Shown in pieces: positions 42,527-54,290 of a DNA stretch of 64,000 nucleotides; the stretch's first letter is position 1, and the number at the start of each line of letters is the position of its first letter. The translations under genes were made by a program, and so were the position numbers. This DNA is from Rhizobium sp. Q54 (GTDB lineage: Bacteria > Pseudomonadota > Alphaproteobacteria > UBA2966 > CAIVPW01). The notes below the pieces were generated by a model. The model was not told where the DNA came from. It searched no databases and saw only the letters and a program-made list of their open reading frames with translations. The stretch is taken from positions 29,599-93,598 of the forward strand of contig CAMEYM010000010.1 in assembly GCA_945947575.1 (NCBI GenBank), read 5' to 3'.

Positions 42527-42646
42527 CTATTTCGGTGAGCCGCTTTTCCCGTTGACCGGAAACGGGGTTGTGCACAGCCCCAGGGCATTCCATATCTCGA
42601 CCCCGACCGAGGTCATACAATCCGCAACCGCAGCGAATGAGACGCC

Positions 42647-44566
42647 ATGGCTGAGCAGACCGGCGGAGAGACCCTGGCCTTCCAGGCCGAGGTCACCAAG
42701 CTTCTCCAAATCGTCGCCAACTCTTTGTACAGCCGCAAGGAAGTTTTCCTGCGCGAGCTGATCTCGAACGCGTCGGACGCGTGCGACCGCCTGCGCTATG
42801 AGGCGATCACCAACCCGGCGCTCGCCGCCGACGATACCGAATTCAAGGTCGTGCTGACGCCCGACGCCAAGGCGCGCACCCTGACCATCGCCGACAACGG
42901 CATCGGCATGTCGCGCCAGGACCTGGTCGACAACCTCGGCACCATCGCCCGGTCCGGCTCCGCGGCGTTCGCCGAGCAACTGGCGAAGACCAAGGGCGAC
43001 GGCGCCAAGGACAAGGGCGGCGACGACGTCGCGCTGATCGGCCAGTTCGGCGTCGGCTTCTATTCGGCCTTCATCGTCGCCGACAAAGTCGAGGTGACGA
43101 GCCGGCGCGCGGGATCGGCCGAGGCTTGGCGGTGGACGTCGGACGGCAAGGGCAGCTTCACCATTGCTGCGGCCGAGCGCGCCAGGCGCGGCACGACCAT
43201 CGTGCTGCACCTGCGCAAGGACCAGGCCGAATTCGCCGAGGAGCATCGCCTGCGCGAGGTGGTGAAGGCGCACTCCGACCATATCGGCCTGCCGGTCAAG
43301 CTCGCCACCGAAAAGGCCGAAGAGACGCTCAACTCGGCGTCGGCGCTGTGGATGCGCGCCAAGAAGGAAGTGACCGCCGAGCAGTACAAGGAGTTCTACC
43401 AGCACGTCGCGCACGCCTTCGACGAGCCGTGGCTGACCATTCACACACGCGCCGAGGGGCGTCTCGAGTACGTGACGCTGCTATTCGTGCCGACGACGCG
43501 GCCGCCCGACCTATTCCATGTCGAGCGCAAGGCGTCGGTGCGCCTGTACGTGCGGCGCGTGTTCGTCACCGATCATGCCGAAGGGTTGCTGCCCTCCTAC
43601 CTGCGCTTCCTGCGCGGAGTGGTGGACACCGAGGACATCGCGCTGAACGTGAGCCGCGAGATGCTGCAGCACGATCCCGTACTGGCACGCATCGGCAGCG
43701 CCATCGTCACCAAGGTACTGTCGGAACTTGAGAAGAAGGCGGAGAAGGACGCGGAGGCCTACGCCAAGTTCTGGGACGCCTTCGGCGCGGTGCTGAAGGA
43801 AGGCATCTACGAGGACATCGGCCGTCGCGAACAACTCCTCAAGCTGGCGCGCTTCCGCACGGTCGCGCCGGAGGCGCGCGTCCCGCGCGACGCCGGCGAC
43901 AAGGTCATCTCGCTCGCCGATTACGTGGGGCGAATGAAGGACAAGCAGGACGCCATCTACTACATCACCGGCGAGGACGCGGCGGCGCTGAAGTCGAGCC
44001 CGCATCTGGAGGGCTTCCTGGCGCGCGGCTACGAGGTGTTGCTGCTGTCCGACGCGGTGGACGAGTTCTGGATTCCCTCGGTCGGCATGTTCGAGGGCAA
44101 GCGCTTCGTCTCGGTCGCCCAGGGCGCCGCATCGCTCGGGCCGGCGCCCGAGACGGACAAGATGGACGCCGTCGATGCGGGCGAGCTTGCGGTTCTGCTG
44201 GCGCTGCTGAAGCAGGGCCTGGGCACGCGAGTGAAAGACGTGCGGGTTTCCGACCGTCTCACCGACAGCGCCGTTTGCCTAGTCGCCGACGAGCACGATA
44301 TGCCGCGCCACCTGGCGCGCATGCTGAAGGCGCAGGGGCAGATGAAGGACGGCGTCGCCAGCATCCTCGAGGTCAATCCGCACCATGCGCTCATCCGCAC
44401 GCTTGTCGCGGTGGCGAAGAATCCCACGCAGCGCACGCAGCTCGATGACGTCGGACGCTTGCTGCTCGACCAAGCGATGATCCGCGAAGGCGATCCGCCC
44501 GCGGACCCGGCCGACTTCGCGCGCCGGCTGTCGGACGTGATGACTCGCGCGCTCGGAGCGAAGTAG
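42647..44566 (+). CDS. htpG: Molecular chaperone HtpG (Hsp90)
   Basis: A 639-residue bacterial Hsp90. The N-terminal ATPase domain has SLYSRKEVFLRELISNASDA, DNGIGMSRQDL and the IGQFGVGFYSAF lid region; the middle domain includes YLRFLRGVVDTEDIALNVSRE split over conserved positions, and the C-terminal dimerisation part ends normally. In the 222-base gap to the divergent mdh gene there is a TTGTGC / CCATATCT pair that faintly resembles a heat-shock (sigma-32) promoter, but it is too weak to call. Confidence 0.97.
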   Translation: MAEQTGGETLAFQAEVTKLLQIVANSLYSRKEVFLRELISNASDACDRLRYEAITNPALAADDTEFKVVLTPDAKARTLTIADNGIGMSRQDLVDNLGTIARSGSAAFAEQLAKTKGDGAKDKGGDDVALIGQFGVGFYSAFIVADKVEVTSRRAGSAEAWRWTSDGKGSFTIAAAERARRGTTIVLHLRKDQAEFAEEHRLREVVKAHSDHIGLPVKLATEKAEETLNSASALWMRAKKEVTAEQYKEFYQHVAHAFDEPWLTIHTRAEGRLEYVTLLFVPTTRPPDLFHVERKASVRLYVRRVFVTDHAEGLLPSYLRFLRGVVDTEDIALNVSREMLQHDPVLARIGSAIVTKVLSELEKKAEKDAEAYAKFWDAFGAVLKEGIYEDIGRREQLLKLARFRTVAPEARVPRDAGDKVISLADYVGRMKDKQDAIYYITGEDAAALKSSPHLEGFLARGYEVLLLSDAVDEFWIPSVGMFEGKRFVSVAQGAASLGPAPETDKMDAVDAGELAVLLALLKQGLGTRVKDVRVSDRLTDSAVCLVADEHDMPRHLARMLKAQGQMKDGVASILEVNPHHALIRTLVAVAKNPTQRTQLDDVGRLLLDQAMIREGDPPADPADFARRLSDVMTRALGAK

Positions 44567-44574
44567 CCGCAGCG

Positions 44575-45042
44575 ATGGTCCAACGCAGCGCCGGCATCCT
44601 GTTGTACCGGCGTGGCCCGGGCGGTGCCGTCGAGGTGATGCTGGTGCATCCAGGCGGACCGTTCTGGGCCGGCAAGGACGAGGCCGCGTGGGGCCTGCCG
44701 AAGGGCATCTACGAGCCCGACGAGGATCCTCTCGCCGCCGCACGGCGGGAATTCGCCGAGGAGACCGGCTCCCCGGTGCCGCCAGGCGAGCCCATTGCGC
44801 TCGGCGCGTTCCCACAGCCGAGCGGCAAGATCGTCGATGCGTGGTGCCTGGAAGGCGACTTCGACGCCGACTCGCTGGTCAGCAACACCTGCATCATCGA
44901 GTGGCCACCGAAGTCCGGAAAGCAACTCGAGATCCCCGAAGTGGACCGTGCCGCGTGGTTCACGCGCGAGCAGGCTACCGACAAAGTCATGAAGGGCCAG
45001 CGCGCCATCCTTGACGCGCTCTGGCAGCGGCTCGGCCGATGA
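44575..45042 (+). CDS. Nudix hydrolase
   Basis: A 155-residue Nudix protein. The Nudix box runs from GIYEPDEDPLAAARREF to AEETG, with the Glu residues present. WGLPKG just before and WFTREQATDKVMKGQ near the end resemble a group of bacterial Nudix enzymes related to diadenosine polyphosphate or 8-oxo-nucleotide hydrolases, but the substrate is not predictable. It lies 8 bases after htpG and its stop overlaps the start of a DUF1697 remnant by four bases (ATGA), showing an old two-gene arrangement. Confidence 0.85.
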   Translation: MVQRSAGILLYRRGPGGAVEVMLVHPGGPFWAGKDEAAWGLPKGIYEPDEDPLAAARREFAEETGSPVPPGEPIALGAFPQPSGKIVDAWCLEGDFDADSLVSNTCIIEWPPKSGKQLEIPEVDRAAWFTREQATDKVMKGQRAILDALWQRLGR

Positions 45043-45255
45043 CGGCCTTCGTTGCGCTGCTGCGCGCCCCAAAGCGATGCTGGCGCTGCGCGACATCCTG
45101 CTTGGACTCGGTTTCGACGATGCCCGCACGCCGCTGAACAGCGGCAACGCGGTGTTCACGGGCAAGGGCACACGGCGCTGATCGCCAAGCACGTCGGTAC
45201 GAACACCGCGCGCAGCTGGAACACGGTGTTGAAGCTAGCCGTGGCTGTCGCGGAG
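45039..45255 (+). pseudogene. Decayed DUF1697 gene
   Basis: Pieces of a DUF1697 protein are spread over three reading frames. MTAFVALLRA begins at 45039 in the first, KAMLALRDILLGLGFDDAR with LNSGNAVFTGKG follows in a second frame from about 45074, and ALIAKHV plus TARSWNTVLKLA continues in a third from 45175. SGNxVF and RxWNTVxKL are the family landmarks. Intact members have about 180 residues; here the total is about 70, so parts are deleted as well as shifted. The remnant ends against the convergent DUF1223 gene. Confidence 0.75.
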
Positions 45256-45260
45256 CAGCG

Positions 45261-46037
45261 CTACCAGCGCCCGTCGGTGATCCTGGCGCGCACGGCGCCG
45301 AGGATCGGGCCCTGATTGGCCTGCTGGATGACGGCGGCGCAGAACGACGCGCCGGGCGACAGCTGGCCGGTCGGCAGGGCGAACGTCGCCGGTTTGCCGT
45401 CCCACTTGGTCAGATGGATCATCGTCTGGACGATGTTGGCGTAGCCGATGGTCTTGCCGGCGTTCTCGCCGCGCCCGATCGGCACGTTCTTGGTGTCGGC
45501 GAACAGCACCAGGAAGATATCGGCGTCGACCTTGAAGTCGGGCGACTTGGGCGCCTCGACGCGCAATACCGGCGCGCCGTTCTCGGCGTAGTCGAACCAC
45601 ACGTTGGCGCCGCCGCCTGGCATGGTCGCCCGCGCCTGCTCGATGGCAGCTTCGGCGGCGGTGCGATCCGCGCCCACCAGCTCGATGCGGCCGCCGACCA
45701 CCATCTGCGGCGTGTACACCGATTGGGTGCGTAGCGAGCGCATGTAGCCGCGCTGGCGCTGCGTGGCCTCTGGCGTGGCGAACGTGTCGGCCCAGCCGAG
45801 GTAATCCCAGTAGTCGACGTGGTAGCCGAGCACGATCAGGTTGTCGCGATCCTGGCGCGCGACGAGGTCGAGCAGGAACTTGTCGGCGGGCGGGCAGGAG
45901 TTGCAGCCCTGCGAGGTGAACAGCTCGACGACCGTCACCGGCCGCTGGACGATCGCCTGCGCATGCGCCGACGCGGCGCCGGCCAGGAGCGCAAAAGTCA
46001 CGGCCACAGCGGGGCCGAGTTTGGACCAAGCCGACAT
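45261..46037 (-). CDS. DUF1223 thioredoxin-fold periplasmic protein
   Basis: A 258-residue exported protein. A signal peptide (residues 1-26) is followed by the DUF1223 opening VTVVELFTSQGCNSCPPADKFL with a CxxC-like pair (CNSC), then GYHVDYWDYLGWADTFA and YTPQMVVGGRIELVG. The fold is thioredoxin-like; redox activity is plausible but unproven. I chose ATG 46037 because the signal peptide starts there; the frame extends 21 codons further upstream. It sits 67 bases downstream of the acnA stop. Confidence 0.85.
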   Translation of the reverse strand: MSAWSKLGPAVAVTFALLAGAASAHAQAIVQRPVTVVELFTSQGCNSCPPADKFLLDLVARQDRDNLIVLGYHVDYWDYLGWADTFATPEATQRQRGYMRSLRTQSVYTPQMVVGGRIELVGADRTAAEAAIEQARATMPGGGANVWFDYAENGAPVLRVEAPKSPDFKVDADIFLVLFADTKNVPIGRGENAGKTIGYANIVQTMIHLTKWDGKPATFALPTGQLSPGASFCAAVIQQANQGPILGAVRARITDGRW

Positions 46038-46104
46038 GAGCTTGGATGGTGCCGCCCCTGCCCCGACGCGGCCAATCAATTCTCTTTGACGCTCGACCAA
46101 AGAA

Positions 46105-48831
<2,727 letters not shown>

Positions 48832-48868
48832 GGGAACCCCAGGTCGAATCGGGCTCTAGATAGCAGAA

Positions 48869-48897
48869 TTGGTGCGTTGGGCCGATTCGGCTAGGGT
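48869..48897 (+). promoter_or_regulatory. Possible promoter of the ccm operon
   Basis: TTGGTG (48869-48874), a 17-base spacer and TAGGGT (48892-48897) lie 28 bases before the ccmA ATG, in the 94-base gap shared with acnA. Confidence 0.45.
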
Positions 48898-48925
48898 GCG
48901 GCGCGTCGTCCTGCAAATCCATCAG

Positions 48926-49549
48926 ATGCCCGACACCTTCGCGGCCACCGGCCTTGCCTGCATCCGCGGCGAACGCATCGTTTTCGAGCACCTCGACTTC
49001 GAGGTCGCTGCGGGCGGCGCGCTGCTGTTGCGCGGTCCGAACGGCGCGGGGAAATCCACGCTACTTAGACTTTGTGCGGCATTCCTGCAGCCGGCGGCCG
49101 GCGAACTGACCTGGAACGGCCGGCCGATCCAGGCCGACCTCGACGACCATCGCAACCGCCTTGCGTGGGTGGGACACCTGGATGCGGTGAAGCCCGCGTT
49201 CACGGTGGAGGACAACATCGCGTTCTGGGCAGCGCTGGCGCCGCCGCGGCCCATGACCCTCACACCGAGCGAGTACCTGCAGCCGATGGGCCTGGCCCAC
49301 CTCGCCGACCTTCCCGCGGCGTATCTGTCGGCCGGGCAGCGCCGCCGTCTCAATCTCTCGCGCCTCGCGGTTGCGGCGGGAAGCCTTTGGTTGCTCGACG
49401 AGCCGACGTCGTCGCTCGATGACGCGTCGACCAATGCGCTGATGACGATGATCGAGATTCATCGCGATGCCGGCGGCATGGCGGTCATCGCAACACATCA
49501 GGACTTGCCGCTCGAGAACGCCCGCACGTTGCGGATCGGAGCGCCATGA
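48926..49549 (+). CDS. ccmA: Heme exporter ATPase CcmA
   Basis: The ATPase of the CcmABCD complex, which frees heme-loaded CcmE for cytochrome c maturation. The 207-residue protein has Walker A RGPNGAGKSTLLRL, the shortened signature LSAGQRRRLNLSRL and Walker B WLLDEPTSSLD. ATG 48926 is where homology begins. Its stop overlaps the ccmB start (ATGA). It is the first gene of the nine-gene operon. Confidence 0.95.
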   Translation: MPDTFAATGLACIRGERIVFEHLDFEVAAGGALLLRGPNGAGKSTLLRLCAAFLQPAAGELTWNGRPIQADLDDHRNRLAWVGHLDAVKPAFTVEDNIAFWAALAPPRPMTLTPSEYLQPMGLAHLADLPAAYLSAGQRRRLNLSRLAVAAGSLWLLDEPTSSLDDASTNALMTMIEIHRDAGGMAVIATHQDLPLENARTLRIGAP

Positions 49550-50211
49550 GTCGTTTTTCCGCTGTGGTCGCGCGCGACGTGCGTTTGGCGCTGCGCCAGG
49601 GCGGCGGCAGCTATTGGACCCTGATGTTCTTCATCCTGACCGTGACGCTGTTTCCGCTCGGCGTCGGGCCGGACCTCGCGCTGCTGTCCCGCATCGGCTC
49701 GGGCGTGCTGTGGGTGGTCGCCCTCCTTGCTGCCCTGCTGTCGCTCGACCGGTTGTTCCAGGCCGACTACGAGGACGGCAGCTTGGAGCTCCTGGCCCTC
49801 GCGCCGCTGCCGCTCGAGCTCACAGTGCTCGCCAAGGTGCTGGCCCATTGGCTGACGACCGGGCTGCCCGTCACTCTGCTGGCGCCGCTGATGGGCGCGA
49901 TGCTGGCGATCGAGCCCGCCGCCTATCCGACCCTGATGGTGGCCATGCTCCTGGGTACACCCGTACTCAGCCTGGTCGGCAGCATCGGCGCAGCTCTCAC
50001 GGTCGGCATCCGCCGCGGCGGCGTGCTGCTGTCGCTGCTGGTGATGCCGCTCTATGTCCCGGCGCTGATTTTCGGTGCCCTTGCGGTCGAGGCTACGCTC
50101 GAAGGCTTGAGCCCCCGCCCCCATCTCCTGCTTCTCGGCGCGGACCTCCTGGTCGCCTTGGCCCTCACGCCGTGGGGTGCGGCGGCGGCGTTGCGCCTAA
50201 ATCTGGAGTAG
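49546..50211 (+). CDS. ccmB: Heme exporter permease CcmB
   Basis: A 221-residue protein with six hydrophobic helices, partner of CcmA. The opening FSAVVARDVRLALRQGG and the FQADYEDGSLELLALAPLPLEL segment are typical of CcmB. Translation is coupled to ccmA by a four-base overlap. A gap of 128 bases separates it from ccmC, with no obvious gene or terminator in it. Confidence 0.94.
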   Translation: MSRFSAVVARDVRLALRQGGGSYWTLMFFILTVTLFPLGVGPDLALLSRIGSGVLWVVALLAALLSLDRLFQADYEDGSLELLALAPLPLELTVLAKVLAHWLTTGLPVTLLAPLMGAMLAIEPAAYPTLMVAMLLGTPVLSLVGSIGAALTVGIRRGGVLLSLLVMPLYVPALIFGALAVEATLEGLSPRPHLLLLGADLLVALALTPWGAAAALRLNLE

Positions 50212-50339
50212 GCCCGCCGAACGCTGCGGCAATTCGCCACAATCGGGTTGGAGAATCGGCCCCGAGACCGGCGGAGCGGTTGGCGCCCGGCCGCGGTTCG
50301 GTGCTAAGACGCATGCCTTCGGGCAGAACGGTTAAGGCG

Positions 50340-51056
50340 ATGGCGAACCTGCATTGGCTGGCGAACCCCGGCCGCTTCCTGCGCATCTCGAACGCGGTGG
50401 TGCCGTATCTCGCGGGCCTCACCGTGGTGCTGCTGGCTTATGGCCTGTGGCGCGGCCTGACGGCGCCGCACGATGCCACCCAGGGCGCGCCCGCCACCAT
50501 CATGTACATGCACGTGCCGAGCGCCATCATGAGCATGACCGTCTACGGCGGCATGGCCGTGGCGAGCGCCGTCGCGCTGATCTGGAAGCACCCGTTGGCG
50601 GACATCGCCGCCAAGTCGTCGGCGCTCATCGGCGCGGGCTTCACCGCCACTTGCCTCATCAGCGGCTCGATGTGGGGACGCCCGACGTGGGGAACCTACT
50701 GGGCGTGGGATGCGCGCCTGACGTCCGAGCTGGTGCTGTTCTTCGTCTACCTCGGCTACATCGCCATCTGGCAGGCGATCGAGGATCCGCAGCGCGCCGG
50801 ACGTGCCGCCGCCATCCTGGCTTTGGCGGGATCGGTCAACCTGCCGATCATTCACTACTCGGTGGAATGGTGGAATACGCTGCACCAGCCGGCCGGCCTG
50901 CTGCAGGGCAAGACCGACCCCGTGCTGGCGGTGCCGCTGCTGACGCTCCTGGCCGCGTTCTTCTGCTTCTACGTCACGGTGCTGCTGTTGCGGATGGAGC
51001 GCGAGATCGTCGGCCGCAAGATTCGCCAGCTGCGCTTGCTGCAGGCGCAGGCGTAA
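50340..51056 (+). CDS. ccmC: Heme handling protein CcmC
   Basis: Attaches heme to CcmE. The 238-residue membrane protein has the tryptophan-rich WWD signature WGTYWAWDARLTSELVLFF near residue 118, flanked by conserved His residues in YMHVPSA and in IIHYSVEWWNTLHQP. Six membrane helices are expected. The ATG at 50340 was chosen because the CcmC-type start LANPGRFLRIS follows. Confidence 0.95.
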   Translation: MANLHWLANPGRFLRISNAVVPYLAGLTVVLLAYGLWRGLTAPHDATQGAPATIMYMHVPSAIMSMTVYGGMAVASAVALIWKHPLADIAAKSSALIGAGFTATCLISGSMWGRPTWGTYWAWDARLTSELVLFFVYLGYIAIWQAIEDPQRAGRAAAILALAGSVNLPIIHYSVEWWNTLHQPAGLLQGKTDPVLAVPLLTLLAAFFCFYVTVLLLRMEREIVGRKIRQLRLLQAQA

Positions 51057-51069
51057 GGGCGCGCGGGCC

Positions 51070-51297
51070 ATGGCCGAATTCTTTGCGATGGATGGGTACG
51101 CCTTCTACATCTGGCCGACCTACATCGTCACCCTTGGGTTCATGATCTGGCTGGTCGTCAGCACCCTGCGCGGACTTGCCGCCGACCGGAAGGTGCTGGC
51201 TGAACTCGAGAAGAATGCGCCGCATCGCGCACGCCGGCGGGGCGAGACGGCATCCAGTTCGCCCTCCCTCCGCGGAGCCGAAACCAGTGACGCGTAA
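51070..51297 (+). CDS. ccmD: Heme exporter protein CcmD
   Basis: A 75-residue protein with one membrane helix (FYIWPTYIVTLGFMIWLVV) and a charged cytoplasmic tail. The preceding FFAMDGYAFY is typical. CcmD helps release holo-CcmE from CcmABC. The last 11 bases overlap the start of ccmE. Position between ccmC and ccmE supports the call despite the short length. Confidence 0.9.
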   Translation: MAEFFAMDGYAFYIWPTYIVTLGFMIWLVVSTLRGLAADRKVLAELEKNAPHRARRRGETASSSPSLRGAETSDA

Positions 51298-51727
51298 GCG
51301 CCAACGCATGATCTTCGTGCTGAGCGGCCTCGGCGCGCTCGGTTTGGCCACCGGCCTGACGTTGTTCGCGCTGCGCGACAACCTGGTGTTCTTCTACAGC
51401 CCGACTCAGGTCGTCCTGCGCGAGATGCCGGTCGAGAACCGCAACTTCCGCATCGGCGGACTAGTAGAGGCGGGCTCGCTGGAACGCGTCGGCGCCGACA
51501 CGATCCGGTTTGCCGTCACGGACACGGCCAATGCCGTGCGCGTCACCTACACCGGCTTGGTGCCCAACCTGTTCAAGGAAGGCCAGGGCGTCGTCGCCGA
51601 GGGCCGCTTGGGAACGGACGGCGTGTTCGTCGCGAGCTCGATCCTGGCCAAGCACGACGAAACCTACATGCCGAAGGAAGTGATGGACGCCCTCAAAGCC
51701 CAAGGCAATTGGAAGGGTGGCGACTGA
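51287..51727 (+). CDS. ccmE: Heme chaperone CcmE
   Basis: A 146-residue periplasmic heme chaperone, anchored by an N-terminal helix (about 8-28). The heme-binding His is in LAKHDETYMPKEV (family HDExY), near residue 123. I chose GTG 51287, inside the end of ccmD, because TRKRQRM precedes the anchor as in relatives; an ATG seven codons later is possible. Confidence 0.94.
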   Translation: MTRKRQRMIFVLSGLGALGLATGLTLFALRDNLVFFYSPTQVVLREMPVENRNFRIGGLVEAGSLERVGADTIRFAVTDTANAVRVTYTGLVPNLFKEGQGVVAEGRLGTDGVFVASSILAKHDETYMPKEVMDALKAQGNWKGGD

Positions 51728-51728
51728 C

Positions 51729-53741
51729 ATGGTCGCCGAACTCGGCCATTTCGCCCTGATCGTCGCCATGGTCGTCGCCGCCGTGCAGGCGACCGTTCCG
51801 CTTGTCGGCGCGGCACGCGGGGCCGACGAACTGATCGCCGTGGCGCGCCCCGCCGCCTTGATTCAGTTCCTGATGGCGGGCGTTGCGTTCTTCGCCCTCA
51901 TGTATTGCTTCGTCCAGTCCGACTTCTCGGTGCTAACCGTCTTCCAGAGCTCGCACTCGTTGAAGCCGCTGCTCTACAAAGTCACCGGCGTGTGGGGCAA
52001 CCACGAGGGCTCGCTGCTCTTGTGGATCCTGATCCTCACCGGCTTCGGCGCGGCGGTTGCCGCGTTCGGCACCAACCTGCCGCCGACGCTGGCCGCGCGC
52101 GTCCTCGCCGTACAGGCAATGATCGGCGTGGGCTTCCTCGCCTTCATCCTGTTTACCTCCAATCCGTTCGAGCGCGTGTTCCCGGTGCCGCTCGAAGGTC
52201 GCGGCCTCAATCCGCTGCTGCAGGATCCCGGCCTCGCGATCCATCCGCCGTTCCTCTATTTGGGCTACGTCGGCTTCTCGCTGGCGTTCTCGTTCGCCGT
52301 CGCCGCGCTCATCGAAGGCCGCGTCGATCCGGCGTGGGCGCGCTGGGTGCGGCCGTGGACGCTGGCAGCGTGGTGCTTCCTCACGACCGGCATCACGCTA
52401 GGGTCCTGGTGGGCGTACTACGAGCTCGGCTGGGGCGGCTTCTGGTTCTGGGACCCGGTCGAGAACGCCTCGTTCATGCCCTGGCTCGCCGGCACCGCTC
52501 TGCTGCACTCCGCGATCGTGGTCGAGCGGCGCGACACGCTCAAGGCGTGGACCATCCTGCTCGCCATCCTGACGTTCTCGCTGAGCCTGCTCGGCACGTT
52601 CATCGTGCGCTCCGGCGTACTGACATCGGTGCATGCCTTCGCCACCGATCCGGCGCGCGGTCTGTTCATCCTGGGATTCCTGGTGGTCGTCATCGGCGGG
52701 TCGCTGGCGCTGTTCGCGGTGCGCGCACCGGCGCTCAAGGCCGGCGGCCTGTTCGCGCCGATCAGCCGCGAGGGCGCGCTGGTGCTGAACAACCTGCTGC
52801 TCGCCACCGCCTGCGCCACGGTGCTGCTCGGCACGCTCTATCCGCTGTTCCTCGACGCCCTCACCGGCGAGAAGGTCTCGGTCGGCCCGCCGTTCTTCAA
52901 CGCGACGTTCGGGCCGCTGATGGTGCCGCTGCTGGTGGCGATGGTGGTCGGGCCGCTGCTGCCGTGGAAGCGCGGCGACCTGCGCGGCGCCCTCGAGCGC
53001 TTGCGCTTCACGTTCCTTGTCGCCGCGTCCGCGGGCGTGACCGTCTACGCGATGGCGACCGACACGTCGCTGGCCGCCATCGGCGGAATCATCCTGGCCA
53101 CGTGGATCATCCTCGGCGGCTTGCGGCCGCTGTACGAGCGCGTATTCCGCGGCGGTGTCGCCGGGTCCGCCGAGCGCCTGCGCGCCCTCCCCCGCTCCGC
53201 CATCGGCATGGCGTTCGCGCACTGCGGCATCGGCGTCATCGTCATGGGCCTGACCGTCCTGCTGACGTGGCAGGTCGAGCGTGACCAGGTGATGCGCGTC
53301 GGCGACGCCATGAACGTGTCGGGCTACACCATCGTGCTGCGCGGCGTGCAGTCCGCAGCCGGACCCAACTACGTCGCTCAGCGCGCCAACTTCGACGTGC
53401 ACCGCACCCGGTCCGAAGGACTAGGTCCGGTGCTGATGACGCTGCATCCGGAAAAGCGCTCCTACGTCGACTCGCCCCAGGTCACGACCGAGGCGGCGAT
53501 CGAGCCGACGGTGATGGGCGACCTGTACGTGGTGGTCGGCGATGCCGATGGCACCGGCGGCTATGCCGTGCGCGGCTACTTCAAGCCCTTCGTGCATTGG
53601 CTGTGGTTCGGCGCGGCCCTGATGGTCGCGGGCGGTGTCGTGTCGCTCACCGACCGCCGGCACCGCGTCGGGGCACCGTCCGCGCGCAAGTCGCGCGATC
53701 CGGGCGCCCTCGCCGGCGCGCATCCCAGCGCTGCGGAGTAG
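51729..53741 (+). CDS. ccmF: Cytochrome c heme lyase subunit CcmF
   Basis: The heme ligation membrane protein, 670 residues and about 15 helices. The WGNHEGSLLLWILIL segment and the WWD signature (YYELGWGGFWFWDPVENASF, near residue 238) are present, with conserved His in IHPP and elsewhere. GGAAGGG 11 bases upstream supports ATG 51729 over a GTG four codons earlier. It is followed by the thioredoxin CcmG after 3 bases. Confidence 0.96.
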   Translation: MVAELGHFALIVAMVVAAVQATVPLVGAARGADELIAVARPAALIQFLMAGVAFFALMYCFVQSDFSVLTVFQSSHSLKPLLYKVTGVWGNHEGSLLLWILILTGFGAAVAAFGTNLPPTLAARVLAVQAMIGVGFLAFILFTSNPFERVFPVPLEGRGLNPLLQDPGLAIHPPFLYLGYVGFSLAFSFAVAALIEGRVDPAWARWVRPWTLAAWCFLTTGITLGSWWAYYELGWGGFWFWDPVENASFMPWLAGTALLHSAIVVERRDTLKAWTILLAILTFSLSLLGTFIVRSGVLTSVHAFATDPARGLFILGFLVVVIGGSLALFAVRAPALKAGGLFAPISREGALVLNNLLLATACATVLLGTLYPLFLDALTGEKVSVGPPFFNATFGPLMVPLLVAMVVGPLLPWKRGDLRGALERLRFTFLVAASAGVTVYAMATDTSLAAIGGIILATWIILGGLRPLYERVFRGGVAGSAERLRALPRSAIGMAFAHCGIGVIVMGLTVLLTWQVERDQVMRVGDAMNVSGYTIVLRGVQSAAGPNYVAQRANFDVHRTRSEGLGPVLMTLHPEKRSYVDSPQVTTEAAIEPTVMGDLYVVVGDADGTGGYAVRGYFKPFVHWLWFGAALMVAGGVVSLTDRRHRVGAPSARKSRDPGALAGAHPSAAE

Positions 53742-53744
53742 CGC

Positions 53745-54290
53745 ATGCGACCGGCGCTCGCCGTACCGCTCGTCGTCTTTGTCGTCGTAGCGATTGCCTT
53801 GGCAGTCGGCCTCGGCCTGAAGCCGCGCGAGATTCCGTCGGCGCTGATCGGCAAGCCGGTGCCGACGTTCGCGTTGGAGCCGGTGCAGGACTTCGGCCCC
53901 GGTCTTTCGAGCGAGAACCTCAAAGGCCAGGTCGCCATCGTCAACGTGTTCGCCTCGTGGTGTGTTCCGTGCCGCGTCGAGCATGGCCTGTGGGCCGAAG
54001 TCGCCAAGCTCGGCATCCCGATCTACGGCCTCAACTACAAGGACACGCCCAAGAACGCCTCGGCGTGGCTGGCGCAGCTCGGCAATCCGTACTCGCGCAC
54101 CGGCGCCGACCTCGGCGGCCGCGTTGGTATCGATTGGGGCGTGTACGGCGTGCCGGAGACGTTCGTCGTCGACGAGCACGGCATGATCCAGCTGAAGTTC
54201 ATCGGCCCGGTCGATCGCGCGGCGCTGGACAATCAGATTCTGCCCAAGGTGCGCGAGCTGCAGAGCAAAGCTGCGCGCGCCGCCGGATGA
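53745..54290 (+). CDS. ccmG: Thiol-disulfide reductant CcmG (DsbE)
   Basis: A 181-residue periplasmic thioredoxin with an N-terminal membrane anchor (about 5-24). The active site is WCVPC near residue 72, and the family segments GLNYKDTPKNASAWL and YGVPETFVVD follow. It reduces apocytochrome cysteines before heme attachment. The stop overlaps the ccmH start by four bases. Confidence 0.95.
   Translation: MRPALAVPLVVFVVVAIALAVGLGLKPREIPSALIGKPVPTFALEPVQDFGPGLSSENLKGQVAIVNVFASWCVPCRVEHGLWAEVAKLGIPIYGLNYKDTPKNASAWLAQLGNPYSRTGADLGGRVGIDWGVYGVPETFVVDEHGMIQLKFIGPVDRAALDNQILPKVRELQSKAARAAG

Noticed and set aside
42540..42646. Heat-shock promoter of htpG
   Set aside because: TTGTGC and CCATATCT are only a weak match in spacing and sequence to sigma-32 sites.
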